Shown piece after piece: positions 48,575 through 56,168 of a stretch of 64,000 nucleotides of DNA. Below the pieces are notes generated by a model. That model was not told the origin of the DNA and did no database searches. It saw nothing but the letters and a program-made list of their open reading frames with translations. Positions within the stretch are counted from its first letter, which is position 1; every line of letters starts with the position of its first letter. Source of the stretch: Sphingomonas faeni. GTDB taxonomy: Bacteria > Pseudomonadota > Alphaproteobacteria > Sphingomonadales > Sphingomonadaceae. The translations under genes and the position numbers were made by a program. The stretch lies in contig NZ_JANBVH010000022.1 in NCBI RefSeq assembly GCF_024273235.1, forward strand, positions 17,235 through 81,234, read 5' to 3'.

Positions 48575-49225
48575 TTAGGGGGGCGCGTCTGACATTGCTG
48601 CGTCAGCCTCTGCCTGTCGACGGCGATCACGAGCAATCTTGGCGAGCAGCGTTCGACTGCACCCAGTCGCATCCATTATATCGCGCCAGCTTCGGCCATC
48701 GCGAAGAAGGCTCGAGATCGCAGCATTGCGGGTCTTGTTCTCGGGGCGCCCCTTATAAAGGCCCGCTGCCCTGGCTTTTGCGGTGCCTTCGGCTTGTCGA
48801 CGACGGCGATCCTCATAGTCCTTACGGGCAACCGCGGCGAGTACGTCCAACATCATGGCGTTGACCGCTGCGAACATTCGGCCGGTGAACTCATCCGTCG
48901 GTGCCGTCAGGATCCACGACGTCGGCAGGTCGAGTGCAACAACCCGGACCTGCTTGGCGTCGATTAGATTCCGCAGTTTGATCCAGTCTGGGGAGGTGAG
49001 GCGGGAAAGCCGATCTACCTGTTCGACCAGGAGCACGTCTCCCGGCTCGCAATCCGAAAGCAGGCGGAACAGCTCTGGCCGGTGAAGCTTGGCTCCACTT
49101 TCGTTTTCGACATAGCGGGCCGCAATCCGAAGCCCGTGCTCGGTCGCAAACACGTCGAGGGCGCTCTTGGCGCGCGACGCATCCTGTTCGGAGGTAGAAG
49201 CGCGAAGATAGGCTCGGATAAACAT
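48575..49225 (-). CDS. Serine recombinase / resolvase
   Basis: 216 residues starting MFIRAYLRASTSEQDASRAK, with nucleophile Ser 10 in the RAST motif and the family segments VENESGAKLHRPEL, DVLLVEQVDRLSRL and RMFAAVNAMMLDVLAAVARK. The C-terminal 50 residues form a helix-turn-helix (RSWRDIMDATGCSRTLLAKI). This size suits a transposon cointegrate resolvase or a DNA invertase. No transposase is in the window, so the element may be a remnant or a plasmid multimer system. Confidence 0.9.
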   Translation of the reverse strand: MFIRAYLRASTSEQDASRAKSALDVFATEHGLRIAARYVENESGAKLHRPELFRLLSDCEPGDVLLVEQVDRLSRLTSPDWIKLRNLIDAKQVRVVALDLPTSWILTAPTDEFTGRMFAAVNAMMLDVLAAVARKDYEDRRRRQAEGTAKARAAGLYKGRPENKTRNAAISSLLRDGRSWRDIMDATGCSRTLLAKIARDRRRQAEADAAMSDAPP

Positions 49226-49545
49226 CCCGTAGTCTGCTATATGTGGTACTTATTAGTCTAGTCCTTTTTACGCCGTCAGGACGGTATTAAAGTACCAGCT
49301 ATTGAGAGGTCTGCGAAAGGCATACTCAAAACGCACTGGTCATAACGCGAGCAGCATTGTTTCGGAGAGATCGTCTACAGATCGCGAGAGTTGGTAAGTA
49401 GGGCAGGGGGCTTACCTCGCGGCTAGGATCAAAGCCCCCGATTGCCATGTAATTAGCTGCCCCTAAGGGCGGCGTGACATCGAGCTTCGTCACCTTCTGG
49501 TTTAATCGGCAAGAAGATCAGGCAGTTTCCTAAGGAGCAAGGTGG
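49226..49545. other. Possible recombination (res-like) region upstream of resolvase
   Basis: A 320-base region with no gene. It contains the inverted repeat GGTACTT (49244-49250) / AAGTACC (49290-49296) flanked by AT-rich TTATTAG and GGTATTA, and CCGTC-A-GGACGG between. Location directly upstream of the resolvase suggests a res site; only one sub-site is convincing. Confidence 0.35.
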
Positions 49546-50139
49546 CTAGTCTTCCTCAGCCGGTTCCACCATCAAATCGAGGCTCGGGTAGGCGATCATC
49601 CCGGCTTGCGCATAAAGGTCGGGTCTCAACCCCAGCGATGCGCCTACATGCTGACGATGATGTACGAACCTCTCGGCAAGCGCCAAGAACGCGGCCCTTC
49701 GTTCGCGGATCTGTTTGATGTCCAACTCTGCCCGGCCCGTGTCATTTTGAAAGGCGGCCCAGGTGAAGAAAGGCTTGATGCGATGCTGGAGTGCATCACC
49801 GTCGTTGCGGCCAATAAGCACGAAATGCGCGATCTCGTGGCGCTTGCGGTAAAGGGCGAGCGTCTTTTTGCGCAGCGACTTAAAGTGCGGGGGGTAGGCG
49901 TTTTCTAAACCGGCGATCGCCTGAACTGACGCCATTATCATGTCTAACCGTGCCTCAAGTGCCACCACACTTTCAAATGCTGCGCGTAGAGGATGGGTAA
50001 ACTCGTCCCATTTGGCGGCATGCACGATCATAAACAGCTGACTGACCTCAATCTCGACATTGCCCCAAGCATGCAGGCATTCGCCGACCTCAGCGAAAAG
50101 GGCGCTAGACGCTACTTCGGACATTGGCGTTGTACTCAC
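49546..50139 (-). CDS. HEPN-like hypothetical protein of the candidate defence operon
   Basis: 197 residues, almost wholly helical. I recognise no named family, but YRKRHEIAHFVLIG carries R100-x4-H105, the RxxxxH motif of HEPN ribonucleases. Other segments (CLHAWGNVEIEVSQLFMIVH; LEARLDMIMASVQAIAGLEN) are consistent with a four-helix bundle. It follows the RloB-like gene by 30 bases on the same strand. The start is uncertain (GTG 50139 or ATG 50124). An RNase effector role is inference. Confidence 0.6.
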   Translation of the reverse strand: MSTTPMSEVASSALFAEVGECLHAWGNVEIEVSQLFMIVHAAKWDEFTHPLRAAFESVVALEARLDMIMASVQAIAGLENAYPPHFKSLRKKTLALYRKRHEIAHFVLIGRNDGDALQHRIKPFFTWAAFQNDTGRAELDIKQIRERRAAFLALAERFVHHRQHVGASLGLRPDLYAQAGMIAYPSLDLMVEPAEED

Positions 50140-50169
50140 GTCAGAACGATAGGAAATTAGGCAATCGGT

Positions 50170-50736
50170 CTAGGCTAACCCGATGCACTGAAGCAGGGTG
50201 GCCAAATCAGGTTCGACAGCGGCCGCCCGTAGAACGGCCGTCCGGTCGATCCGCTTGGCTAGATTGACCCGCGTCATTGGTTTCGCGTAGTCCACCCACT
50301 CCTTTTCTAGTGCTTTGATGGCTCCGGGTGTGTCCGGCGGTCGGTTGGCTGACTTGCCCTCGAGATGGCGCAACAGCAAAGCTTCGAAGCACGGCCGCTG
50401 CCATAGAACCTTGATGTCGTTTTCGATGGCTAGAGCAATAGCGCGTTGAGCGCGCTGCGGATCGCGCTCGGCTTGGTCGAAGTCGATTAGCGCAAAGCGG
50501 TCAGCTGGCGCGCCGCGCTTTTTTTGAAGCTGGCGTAGCCGCAAGACCGCCATCTCGATCCGCGACAACGGATCTCCTGTCCCTGGACCTAGTTCGTCAA
50601 CGTGGAGATGTACCGCGACACCTGCATCACGGATCAGGTCCTGAAGAAACCCAGCATAGCCTACCTCGGATGCGCCCTCACAGCCGATATAAACTGGGCG
50701 ACGAAGCTCGATAAATGGTGAGCGACGACGGGTCAT
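50170..50736 (-). CDS. rloB: RloB/AbiLii-like protein
   Basis: 188 residues starting MTRRRSPFIELRRPVYIGCE. The RloB pattern, related to Toprim folds, is visible: acidic GCEGASEVGYAGFLQD (Glu) and FALIDFDQAERDPQRA (Asp), then WQRPCFEALLLRHLEG. RloB family members occur next to AAA ATPases of RloA type and form the AbiL abortive-infection pair in Lactococcus. ATGA overlap with the ATPase stop (50733-50736) shows co-translation. Confidence 0.8.
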   Translation of the reverse strand: MTRRRSPFIELRRPVYIGCEGASEVGYAGFLQDLIRDAGVAVHLHVDELGPGTGDPLSRIEMAVLRLRQLQKKRGAPADRFALIDFDQAERDPQRAQRAIALAIENDIKVLWQRPCFEALLLRHLEGKSANRPPDTPGAIKALEKEWVDYAKPMTRVNLAKRIDRTAVLRAAAVEPDLATLLQCIGLA

Positions 50737-51962
50737 CCGAACTGCGGCACGCCGCCGTAGGCACCGCTCAGATATTTACGGTAGTGGTTCTCATCGCGCC
50801 GAACCTTCACGTCCATGAGACTATGGATGTGGCTGCGGCCCTGCCGGTCCTTCTCGCAAATGACGATCTCTTCCTTGTTGAGGTCATCGAGCAGGGAAGC
50901 AGAATGGCATGACAGCCAGAGCTGCGCATCGTAAGGGTTGCGGCCAGACGTCGCATAAAACCAACGGACCAGCTCGGGCAGCATCGTAGGGTGAATGGCA
51001 GCGTCCATTTCGTCTATTGCCGAGATGCCTCCACCTTCCAGCGCGCTCAGTAGAAAGGGGAACATCTTGATAAATGCACGCGTCCCGTGGCTCTCCATTC
51101 CCCATGGCATTTCCGCCGCGAGTCCAGCATGCCTGAACAGAAGTACCGGTCCGTTCGCAGTAGTATGAAACCGCATCCCCTCTACGCCAACGTCAATGCG
51201 GCTAAGCTCGTCGGTAAGCCGAGACACGACATTGGGCTGCGTCTTGAGATAGTCGATCACGTCACGGTCAACGAACGAATGAACGGGCTCAATCTGGAAG
51301 AAGGCCTTTCTTGCAGATTCCACAATGATTTGCGCGACCGGGTGCTGAAACTTCGCGAAAGACGATAGGACTGTGTGGTTGGCGGCCAGCGTCTTCACCA
51401 GATGCTGGAAACCCGATAGGCTGAACGTCCTCGAATCCTTCACCCGTCCATCTGGGCTACGTTCGAAAATTCGCTGCCATTTCCCCACGCCCCCAGGTCG
51501 CTGACGTAGGACCTCGGACGTGATCTGAAGCGCGAACCCATCCTTGACTTCGATATCCAGTTCGTAGCGATAGGTGCCTTGCTCGACTGCTTCACCTGCC
51601 TCAGCGCGCTGAAAGGTTTCAGGGGTCAGGTTCATGACGCCGCCAAGCTCGATCGCGAAGCGGATTGGCCGGTTGGCAGACTCTTCATCGTTGAAGCGCT
51701 CGATTCCGGCGAATCCTGGCACCGTGCGCTGAACGCTGTCACGTACCATTGTGAGAACGAATTCAAGTGCGCGGAGCATCGTGGTCTTCCCCGAGGCGTT
51801 TGCGCCATAGAGAGCCACCACCTTTGGCGCGCGTAGGTCGGCACCTTCGAAGATCGGCGCGTATCTACCTTCCGGGTCAGGAACCTTACCGTCAATCGTC
51901 AGGTCAAGCACCTGTGGATCGCGGATAGAGAAAAAGTTCTCGACTTCGAGCCGATAAAGCAT
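50733..51962 (-). CDS. rloA: AAA (RloA/AbiLi-like) ATPase of candidate defence operon
   Basis: About 409 residues from ATG 51962 (GTG 51968 possible; GAGGTGA precedes). It starts MLYRLEVENFFSIRDPQVLD, the SMC/OLD-like N-terminus, with Walker A VVALYGANASGKTTMLRALE. The Walker B / signature region is ISAIDEMDAAIHPTMLPELV, and a His switch follows (LWLSCHSASLLDDL). AAA_15/21 proteins of this type sense phage products and activate a partner. It heads a three-gene unit with RloB-like and HEPN-like genes. Confidence 0.85.
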   Translation of the reverse strand: MLYRLEVENFFSIRDPQVLDLTIDGKVPDPEGRYAPIFEGADLRAPKVVALYGANASGKTTMLRALEFVLTMVRDSVQRTVPGFAGIERFNDEESANRPIRFAIELGGVMNLTPETFQRAEAGEAVEQGTYRYELDIEVKDGFALQITSEVLRQRPGGVGKWQRIFERSPDGRVKDSRTFSLSGFQHLVKTLAANHTVLSSFAKFQHPVAQIIVESARKAFFQIEPVHSFVDRDVIDYLKTQPNVVSRLTDELSRIDVGVEGMRFHTTANGPVLLFRHAGLAAEMPWGMESHGTRAFIKMFPFLLSALEGGGISAIDEMDAAIHPTMLPELVRWFYATSGRNPYDAQLWLSCHSASLLDDLNKEEIVICEKDRQGRSHIHSLMDVKVRRDENHYRKYLSGAYGGVPQFG

Positions 51963-52175
51963 GGTCACCTCGCCGGATGCCAGGTAGCATATTTAACGAG
52001 AAAACGTCAATATCCCGACTAAGCAACGCAGGACGGCTGGTGTCCGGCTGTGGGCCATGGAAAATGGGGAGCCTCCGCGGCGTTCTTTTTTCCCGTTCTG
52101 TTGGAGCTCTCGTTTCCGAGTTGGCGCGGAGGCCTAGTTGTCCAACGCGCGAGGAGGGCAGGCTTTGATGGGGTA

Positions 52176-52580
52176 CTACCCCGAGGGAGCAAGTGCCTCT
52201 ATGATCCTACAATCGGCGACGGTGTTCCGAGTACAAGAGTCGATCAGCACGTCGAGTTCGTTAGCGAGCGCAGTCAGGTCCGCAATCTTACGTCTAATCG
52301 CGTCGCGGTGTTGGTTAGCGACAACATCAACCGCGATGCAGGACTGATCGCGGCGGTCCGCGAGCCCCATCAACTCGCGTACTTGGTCGATCGAGAAGCC
52401 AAGATCGCGCGCACGCCGAATAAAGGACAGGCGGCGTAGATGGGCGTCTTCATAGGTCCGGTAGTTCCCCGCTGATCGTTCAGGCGCGGGCAGCAAGCCA
52501 ATCTGCTCATAATAGCGGATCGTTTCGACCTTCGTACCAGTCGCACCAGCCAGTTTCCCGATCGTCAGTTTATCAGACAT
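52176..52580 (-). CDS. MerR-family metal-responsive regulator
   Basis: 134 residues from ATG 52580. It begins MSDKLTIGKLAGATGTKVET; the winged helix region IRYYEQIGLLPAPERSAGNY is typical, then a dimer helix (LADRRDQSCIAVDVVANQHR) and C-terminal Cys (SCTRNTVADCRIIEAL), the ZntR/CadR/PbrR arrangement for Zn, Cd, Pb or Co. It is divergent from the CDF gene with a perfect dyad between them, so it is probably both repressor and activator of that promoter. Confidence 0.88.
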   Translation of the reverse strand: MSDKLTIGKLAGATGTKVETIRYYEQIGLLPAPERSAGNYRTYEDAHLRRLSFIRRARDLGFSIDQVRELMGLADRRDQSCIAVDVVANQHRDAIRRKIADLTALANELDVLIDSCTRNTVADCRIIEALAPSG

Positions 52581-52585
52581 AGCGC

Positions 52586-52616
52586 TTGACCCTCTAGCGA
52601 CTAGAGGGTGCATATA
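52586..52616 (+). promoter_or_regulatory. MerR-type promoter with 19-bp spacer
   Basis: -35 TTGACC (52586-52591), 19-base spacer, -10 CATATA (52611-52616). The dyad CCCTCTAG (52590-52597)-cga-CTAGAGGG (52601-52608) sits in the long spacer, as for MerR-family activated promoters. It points toward the CDF gene. Confidence 0.75.
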
Positions 52617-52649
52617 GGCTGTCAGATCGATTCTATCGAGGTGGCGAAC

Positions 52650-53312
52650 ATGGCCTGCACAAGCTGCGCGTCCGATAAGGCGGGTACTCTCAACGACCCT
52701 AAGTGGCGCCGGGCGCTATGGATCGCGCTCGTCATCAATGGCGGCATGTTCGTTATCGAGATTATAGCCGGCATCACGGGCGGATCGAAGGCGCTCCAAG
52801 CCGACGCGCTCGACTTTTTTGGCGATACCGCGAACTACGCAATCAGCCTTGGCGTCGCCGGAATGGCGATAGCCTGGCGCGCACGCGCTGCGATGTTGAA
52901 GGGGGCGACGCTTGCTTTGCTAGGCGTCTATGTCCTGTTCGCGGCGGGATGGGGTGCGCTCCACGACGCGACGCCCCATGCCGAGATTATGGGCGTGGTC
53001 GGCATCGCCGCGCTGATCGCGAACCTTGTCGTCGCGGTCATGCTGTACCGCTTCCGAAGCGGTGACGCGAACATGAGGTCAGTATGGATTTGCTCGCGCA
53101 ATGACGCGATCGGCAACATCGCCGTCGTGCTAGCCGCAGGCGGGGTCTTCGGCCTCAACAGCGCGTGGCCTGATCTTGCCGTCGCCACCTTGATGGCTGT
53201 GTTGGGAATATCGGGCGGTGTTCAGATCATGCGGCAGGCACGCGCCGAAATGCGTAGCGAGCCCTCACCCGCCCCCGCTACTTACCAGCAGTCGTTACAT
53301 GGCAGTCGGTAA
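52650..53312 (+). CDS. Cation diffusion facilitator (CzcD-like)
   Basis: 220 residues from ATG 52650, preceded by GAGGTGG. It starts MACTSCASDKAGTLNDPKWR and has five to six hydrophobic helices; the metal-binding helices can be recognised in LQADALDFFGDTANYAISL and SVWICSRNDAIGNIAVV. It exports divalent metal (Zn, Cd or Co) from the cytosol using protons. No large C-terminal cytosolic domain is present, which is shorter than CzcD (about 310). It is controlled by the divergent MerR gene. Confidence 0.88.
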   Translation: MACTSCASDKAGTLNDPKWRRALWIALVINGGMFVIEIIAGITGGSKALQADALDFFGDTANYAISLGVAGMAIAWRARAAMLKGATLALLGVYVLFAAGWGALHDATPHAEIMGVVGIAALIANLVVAVMLYRFRSGDANMRSVWICSRNDAIGNIAVVLAAGGVFGLNSAWPDLAVATLMAVLGISGGVQIMRQARAEMRSEPSPAPATYQQSLHGSR

Positions 53313-53331
53313 GCTGCTAAGGCGCGGGCCA

Positions 53332-53667
53332 ATGCACCGCCTTTCCGCCCTGTTCCTCAGTTTCATGCTCGTGCTTATGCTCGGGCTTGGATCAGTCGCG
53401 CATGCGACAGAAGGCGTGACGTGCGTTGATACCACAGCGGTCAGTTCCCTAGACCATTGCGATGGCGATGCCGACCAAGTGCCGGCAGACGCCGACAAGG
53501 CGTATCCCCATCATCATGGCGGTTGTCACGGCCATCATGTGGGCGTGCCGATTGCGTCCGATCCAACCGGACCAACCAGCAGCGTTCGTATGAATGCATC
53601 GGTGTGGCGCAACGCGCCCAAGGCCCCGGTAGCGTCCGACCCAGCCCTACGTCCTCCCCAAGCCTGA
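53332..53667 (+). CDS. His-rich periplasmic protein
   Basis: 111 residues. Signal peptide MHRLSALFLSFMLVLMLGLG, cleaved near AHA. The mature part has acidic patches and a His-rich cluster (AYPHHHGGCHGHHVGVPIAS), suggesting periplasmic metal binding before export by CzcCBA. Such small proteins often precede czcC in sphingomonads and other proteobacteria. ATG 53332 is preceded by AAGG; ATG 53299 is an alternative. Confidence 0.7.
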   Translation: MHRLSALFLSFMLVLMLGLGSVAHATEGVTCVDTTAVSSLDHCDGDADQVPADADKAYPHHHGGCHGHHVGVPIASDPTGPTSSVRMNASVWRNAPKAPVASDPALRPPQA

Positions 53668-53733
53668 TCGACGCCTAATTTCGCCGGGAAAGCCCGTGCG
53701 GATGCTCAAAGGTTCGTCAGGAGTCCGTTACCC

Positions 53734-54999
53734 ATGCACCGTTTTATTGCGGCCTTATTGGCCGTGGCGTCGTGCGCGTCGATCGCGCAGGCGCAGTCAA
53801 CCGATTCCACATCAAGCAGTCCCCCGCTCACCCTTGAGCAGGCGCTTTCACTTGCCGGAGCGACCGCCCCTAGCTTGGAGGCCGCCACAGCGGGCGTCCG
53901 GGCAGCAGAAGCAGGCCGAACGGTTGCTGGCTACCGGCCGAACCCGTCGATCGTCGCCGAGACTGAGAATATTGCCGGCAGCGGTCAATATCGCGGTCTT
54001 CGCAGCGCGGAGACAACGGCCGGTCTGGCACTACCGATCGAGCTGGGTGGCAAACGATCGGCACGGATTGCCGTCGCGGATGCAATCGGTAATCGAGCGC
54101 GGATAGGCACGGCGCTGGCCGAGGCTGATCTACGGCTTGCCATCACGCAGCTCTACATCGAGGCGACCGCAGCGGAACGCCGACTTGTGACCGCGCGCGA
54201 GCAAGCCGGTATCGCCCGCGAGGCATCGCGCGCAGCCGGCGTTCGCGTTCAGGCTGGACGAGCATCACCGCTCGAACAGCAGCGCGCCGATGTATTGCGG
54301 ATCAATGCGGAGACAGCCGTGGAGCGCTCGGAGCGGCTTTCGGAGGTCGCGCGAAGCAATCTTGCACGACGGATTGGCCAACCTCTCACAGGACCGTTGG
54401 ACTTGGCGTGGTTCGGCCGTGTCGAGGGCTTTGGTCCGGCACGGCCGATCGAGACCGCCGGGACGCTGGCATTGGCGGCCACGCGCGCGGACGTGACAAC
54501 GGCAGAGGCACAGGTGCGGCTTGCCAGGTCGCAGCGCATTCCCGACGTGACACTCAGCGCCAGCGCACGACGGCTTGAGGCTACGAACGACGTGGCAGCG
54601 GTGTTCGGGCTGTCGATCCCGTTTCCGTTGTTCAACAACGGCAAGGCGGCAGTGGCGCAGGCGCGGGCGCAGACCGATCAGGCGCAGGCTCTACGTCGCG
54701 CGGCCGAGCTGGATACCGCCCAGGACATCGCAAGCGCACAGGCAAACGTCGCGAATGCCGCGACGACCGCTCGCAACGCCAGCGGGCCGGCATTGGCGTC
54801 GGCAAGCGAAGCCGCTCGGATCGCTCGGATCGGCTACCGGGAGGGCAAGTTTGGTCAGCTCGATTTGCTCGATGCCGAACGTACCCTGTCTGAAACACGA
54901 ACCGCCGCGATCGATGCGCTCGCCACCTATCACGACGCCAAGGCACGCCTCGAACGGCTCGTTGCCGCAGCGCCCTCGCCCGAGGAAACCAATCAATGA
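53734..54999 (+). CDS. czcC: CzcC-like outer-membrane efflux protein (TolC family)
   Basis: 421 residues. Signal peptide MHRFIAALLAVASCASIAQA. Two outer-membrane-factor repeats are visible (LTLEQALSLAGATAPSLEAA; RADVTTAEAQVRLARSQRIP) and the closing LDLLDAERTLSETRTAAID. It forms the outer channel of a tripartite heavy-metal pump. The stop overlaps czcB by 4 bases. Confidence 0.92.
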   Translation: MHRFIAALLAVASCASIAQAQSTDSTSSSPPLTLEQALSLAGATAPSLEAATAGVRAAEAGRTVAGYRPNPSIVAETENIAGSGQYRGLRSAETTAGLALPIELGGKRSARIAVADAIGNRARIGTALAEADLRLAITQLYIEATAAERRLVTAREQAGIAREASRAAGVRVQAGRASPLEQQRADVLRINAETAVERSERLSEVARSNLARRIGQPLTGPLDLAWFGRVEGFGPARPIETAGTLALAATRADVTTAEAQVRLARSQRIPDVTLSASARRLEATNDVAAVFGLSIPFPLFNNGKAAVAQARAQTDQAQALRRAAELDTAQDIASAQANVANAATTARNASGPALASASEAARIARIGYREGKFGQLDLLDAERTLSETRTAAIDALATYHDAKARLERLVAAAPSPEETNQ

Positions 55000-56165
55000 C
55001 GAAGATCATCATACGGGCGCTCGCGCCTGTGACCCTGGCTATCCTCCTTGCCGGGTGCGGCGGGGGTGGCAACAGCGAGGCCGGTGAGAAGGCCGGAGCC
55101 GAGAAGACCGAAGGTGCCGAGGCCGGCGAAGCCAAGGAGGGTCCAAAGGATATCGTCACCCTGTCCGCGCAGCAGATCGCGGATGCCGGGATAGAGGTTA
55201 CGCGTCCTACAGTAGGCGGCGTGGCCGGAGCGATCGAGCTATCGGCAACGATCGAGGGCGATCCTCAGGGTGTGCAGGTTGTGTCCACCTCCGTAGGCGG
55301 TCGGCTCGTTTCCCTTACCCGCAATCTCGGGCAGTCAGTCAGCCGGGGAGACCCGCTGGCTATCATCGAAAGCCGGGAAGCGGCATCACTGAAAGCGGAG
55401 GTAGAAGCCGCGCGCGCGCGTTCCGCACTCGCCCAATCAAACCTTCGCCGCGAACAGCGTTTGTTCGCTGAACGGGTTTCGCCAGAGCAGGATCTGGTCG
55501 CAGCGCGAACGGCCGCAACGGAGGCCAGTATTGCCCTTCGCCTGGCGCAGCAGCAGTTGTCAGCGACGGGCAGCGGAGGCGGCGCGCTCAACCGCATCGC
55601 GGTCCGCTCGCCGATCGCCGGCCAGGTCATCGCGCGGTCGGCTACACTCGGGCAGGCCGTCGCGGCCGATGCAGAGCTGTTCCGTGTCGCTAACCTGTCG
55701 AAGGTGACTGTCACCACATCACTCGTCCCCACCGATGCCGGCCGGGTAAAACCTGGCGTGCGTGTCGAAGTGACGGCACCGGGGCGGCGTCAGGAGGGGC
55801 GCGTCACGTTCGTGTCCCCCATTCTGGACGAGACGACCCGATTGGTGCCGGTGATCGCCACCCTCGACAACGCCGGCAGCACATGGCGCGTTGGTGAAAC
55901 GGTCAACGTATCTATCCTCGTTCCTGCGACCGGGGACCGCACCGTCGCCGTGCCATCGGCCGCAGTGCAGATGATCGAGGACAAGTCGTTTGTGTTCGTC
56001 CGGACCGCGACGGGTTTCCGGGCAATTCCGGTGACGCTTGGTCGCACCAATGGCGGACAGGTCACGGTAACGGCAGGCCTTACCGGCTCGGAGCGCATCG
56101 CTTCCACGAACAGCTTCACGCTCAAGGCCGAACTCGGCAAGGGCGCGGGCGGGGATGAGGACTGA
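54996..56165 (+). CDS. czcB: CzcB-like periplasmic adaptor
   Basis: 389 residues. A lipoprotein signal with lipobox LLAGC ends near residue 21; then a Glu/Ala/Gly-rich linker and the hairpin, lipoyl and barrel domains of membrane-fusion proteins (VVSTSVGGRLVSLTRNLGQS; AVRSPIAGQVIARSATLGQA). It joins the RND pump to the outer channel. Its stop is 3 bases from the RND gene start. Confidence 0.92.
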   Translation: MTKIIIRALAPVTLAILLAGCGGGGNSEAGEKAGAEKTEGAEAGEAKEGPKDIVTLSAQQIADAGIEVTRPTVGGVAGAIELSATIEGDPQGVQVVSTSVGGRLVSLTRNLGQSVSRGDPLAIIESREAASLKAEVEAARARSALAQSNLRREQRLFAERVSPEQDLVAARTAATEASIALRLAQQQLSATGSGGGALNRIAVRSPIAGQVIARSATLGQAVAADAELFRVANLSKVTVTTSLVPTDAGRVKPGVRVEVTAPGRRQEGRVTFVSPILDETTRLVPVIATLDNAGSTWRVGETVNVSILVPATGDRTVAVPSAAVQMIEDKSFVFVRTATGFRAIPVTLGRTNGGQVTVTAGLTGSERIASTNSFTLKAELGKGAGGDED

Positions 56166-56168
56166 GCC

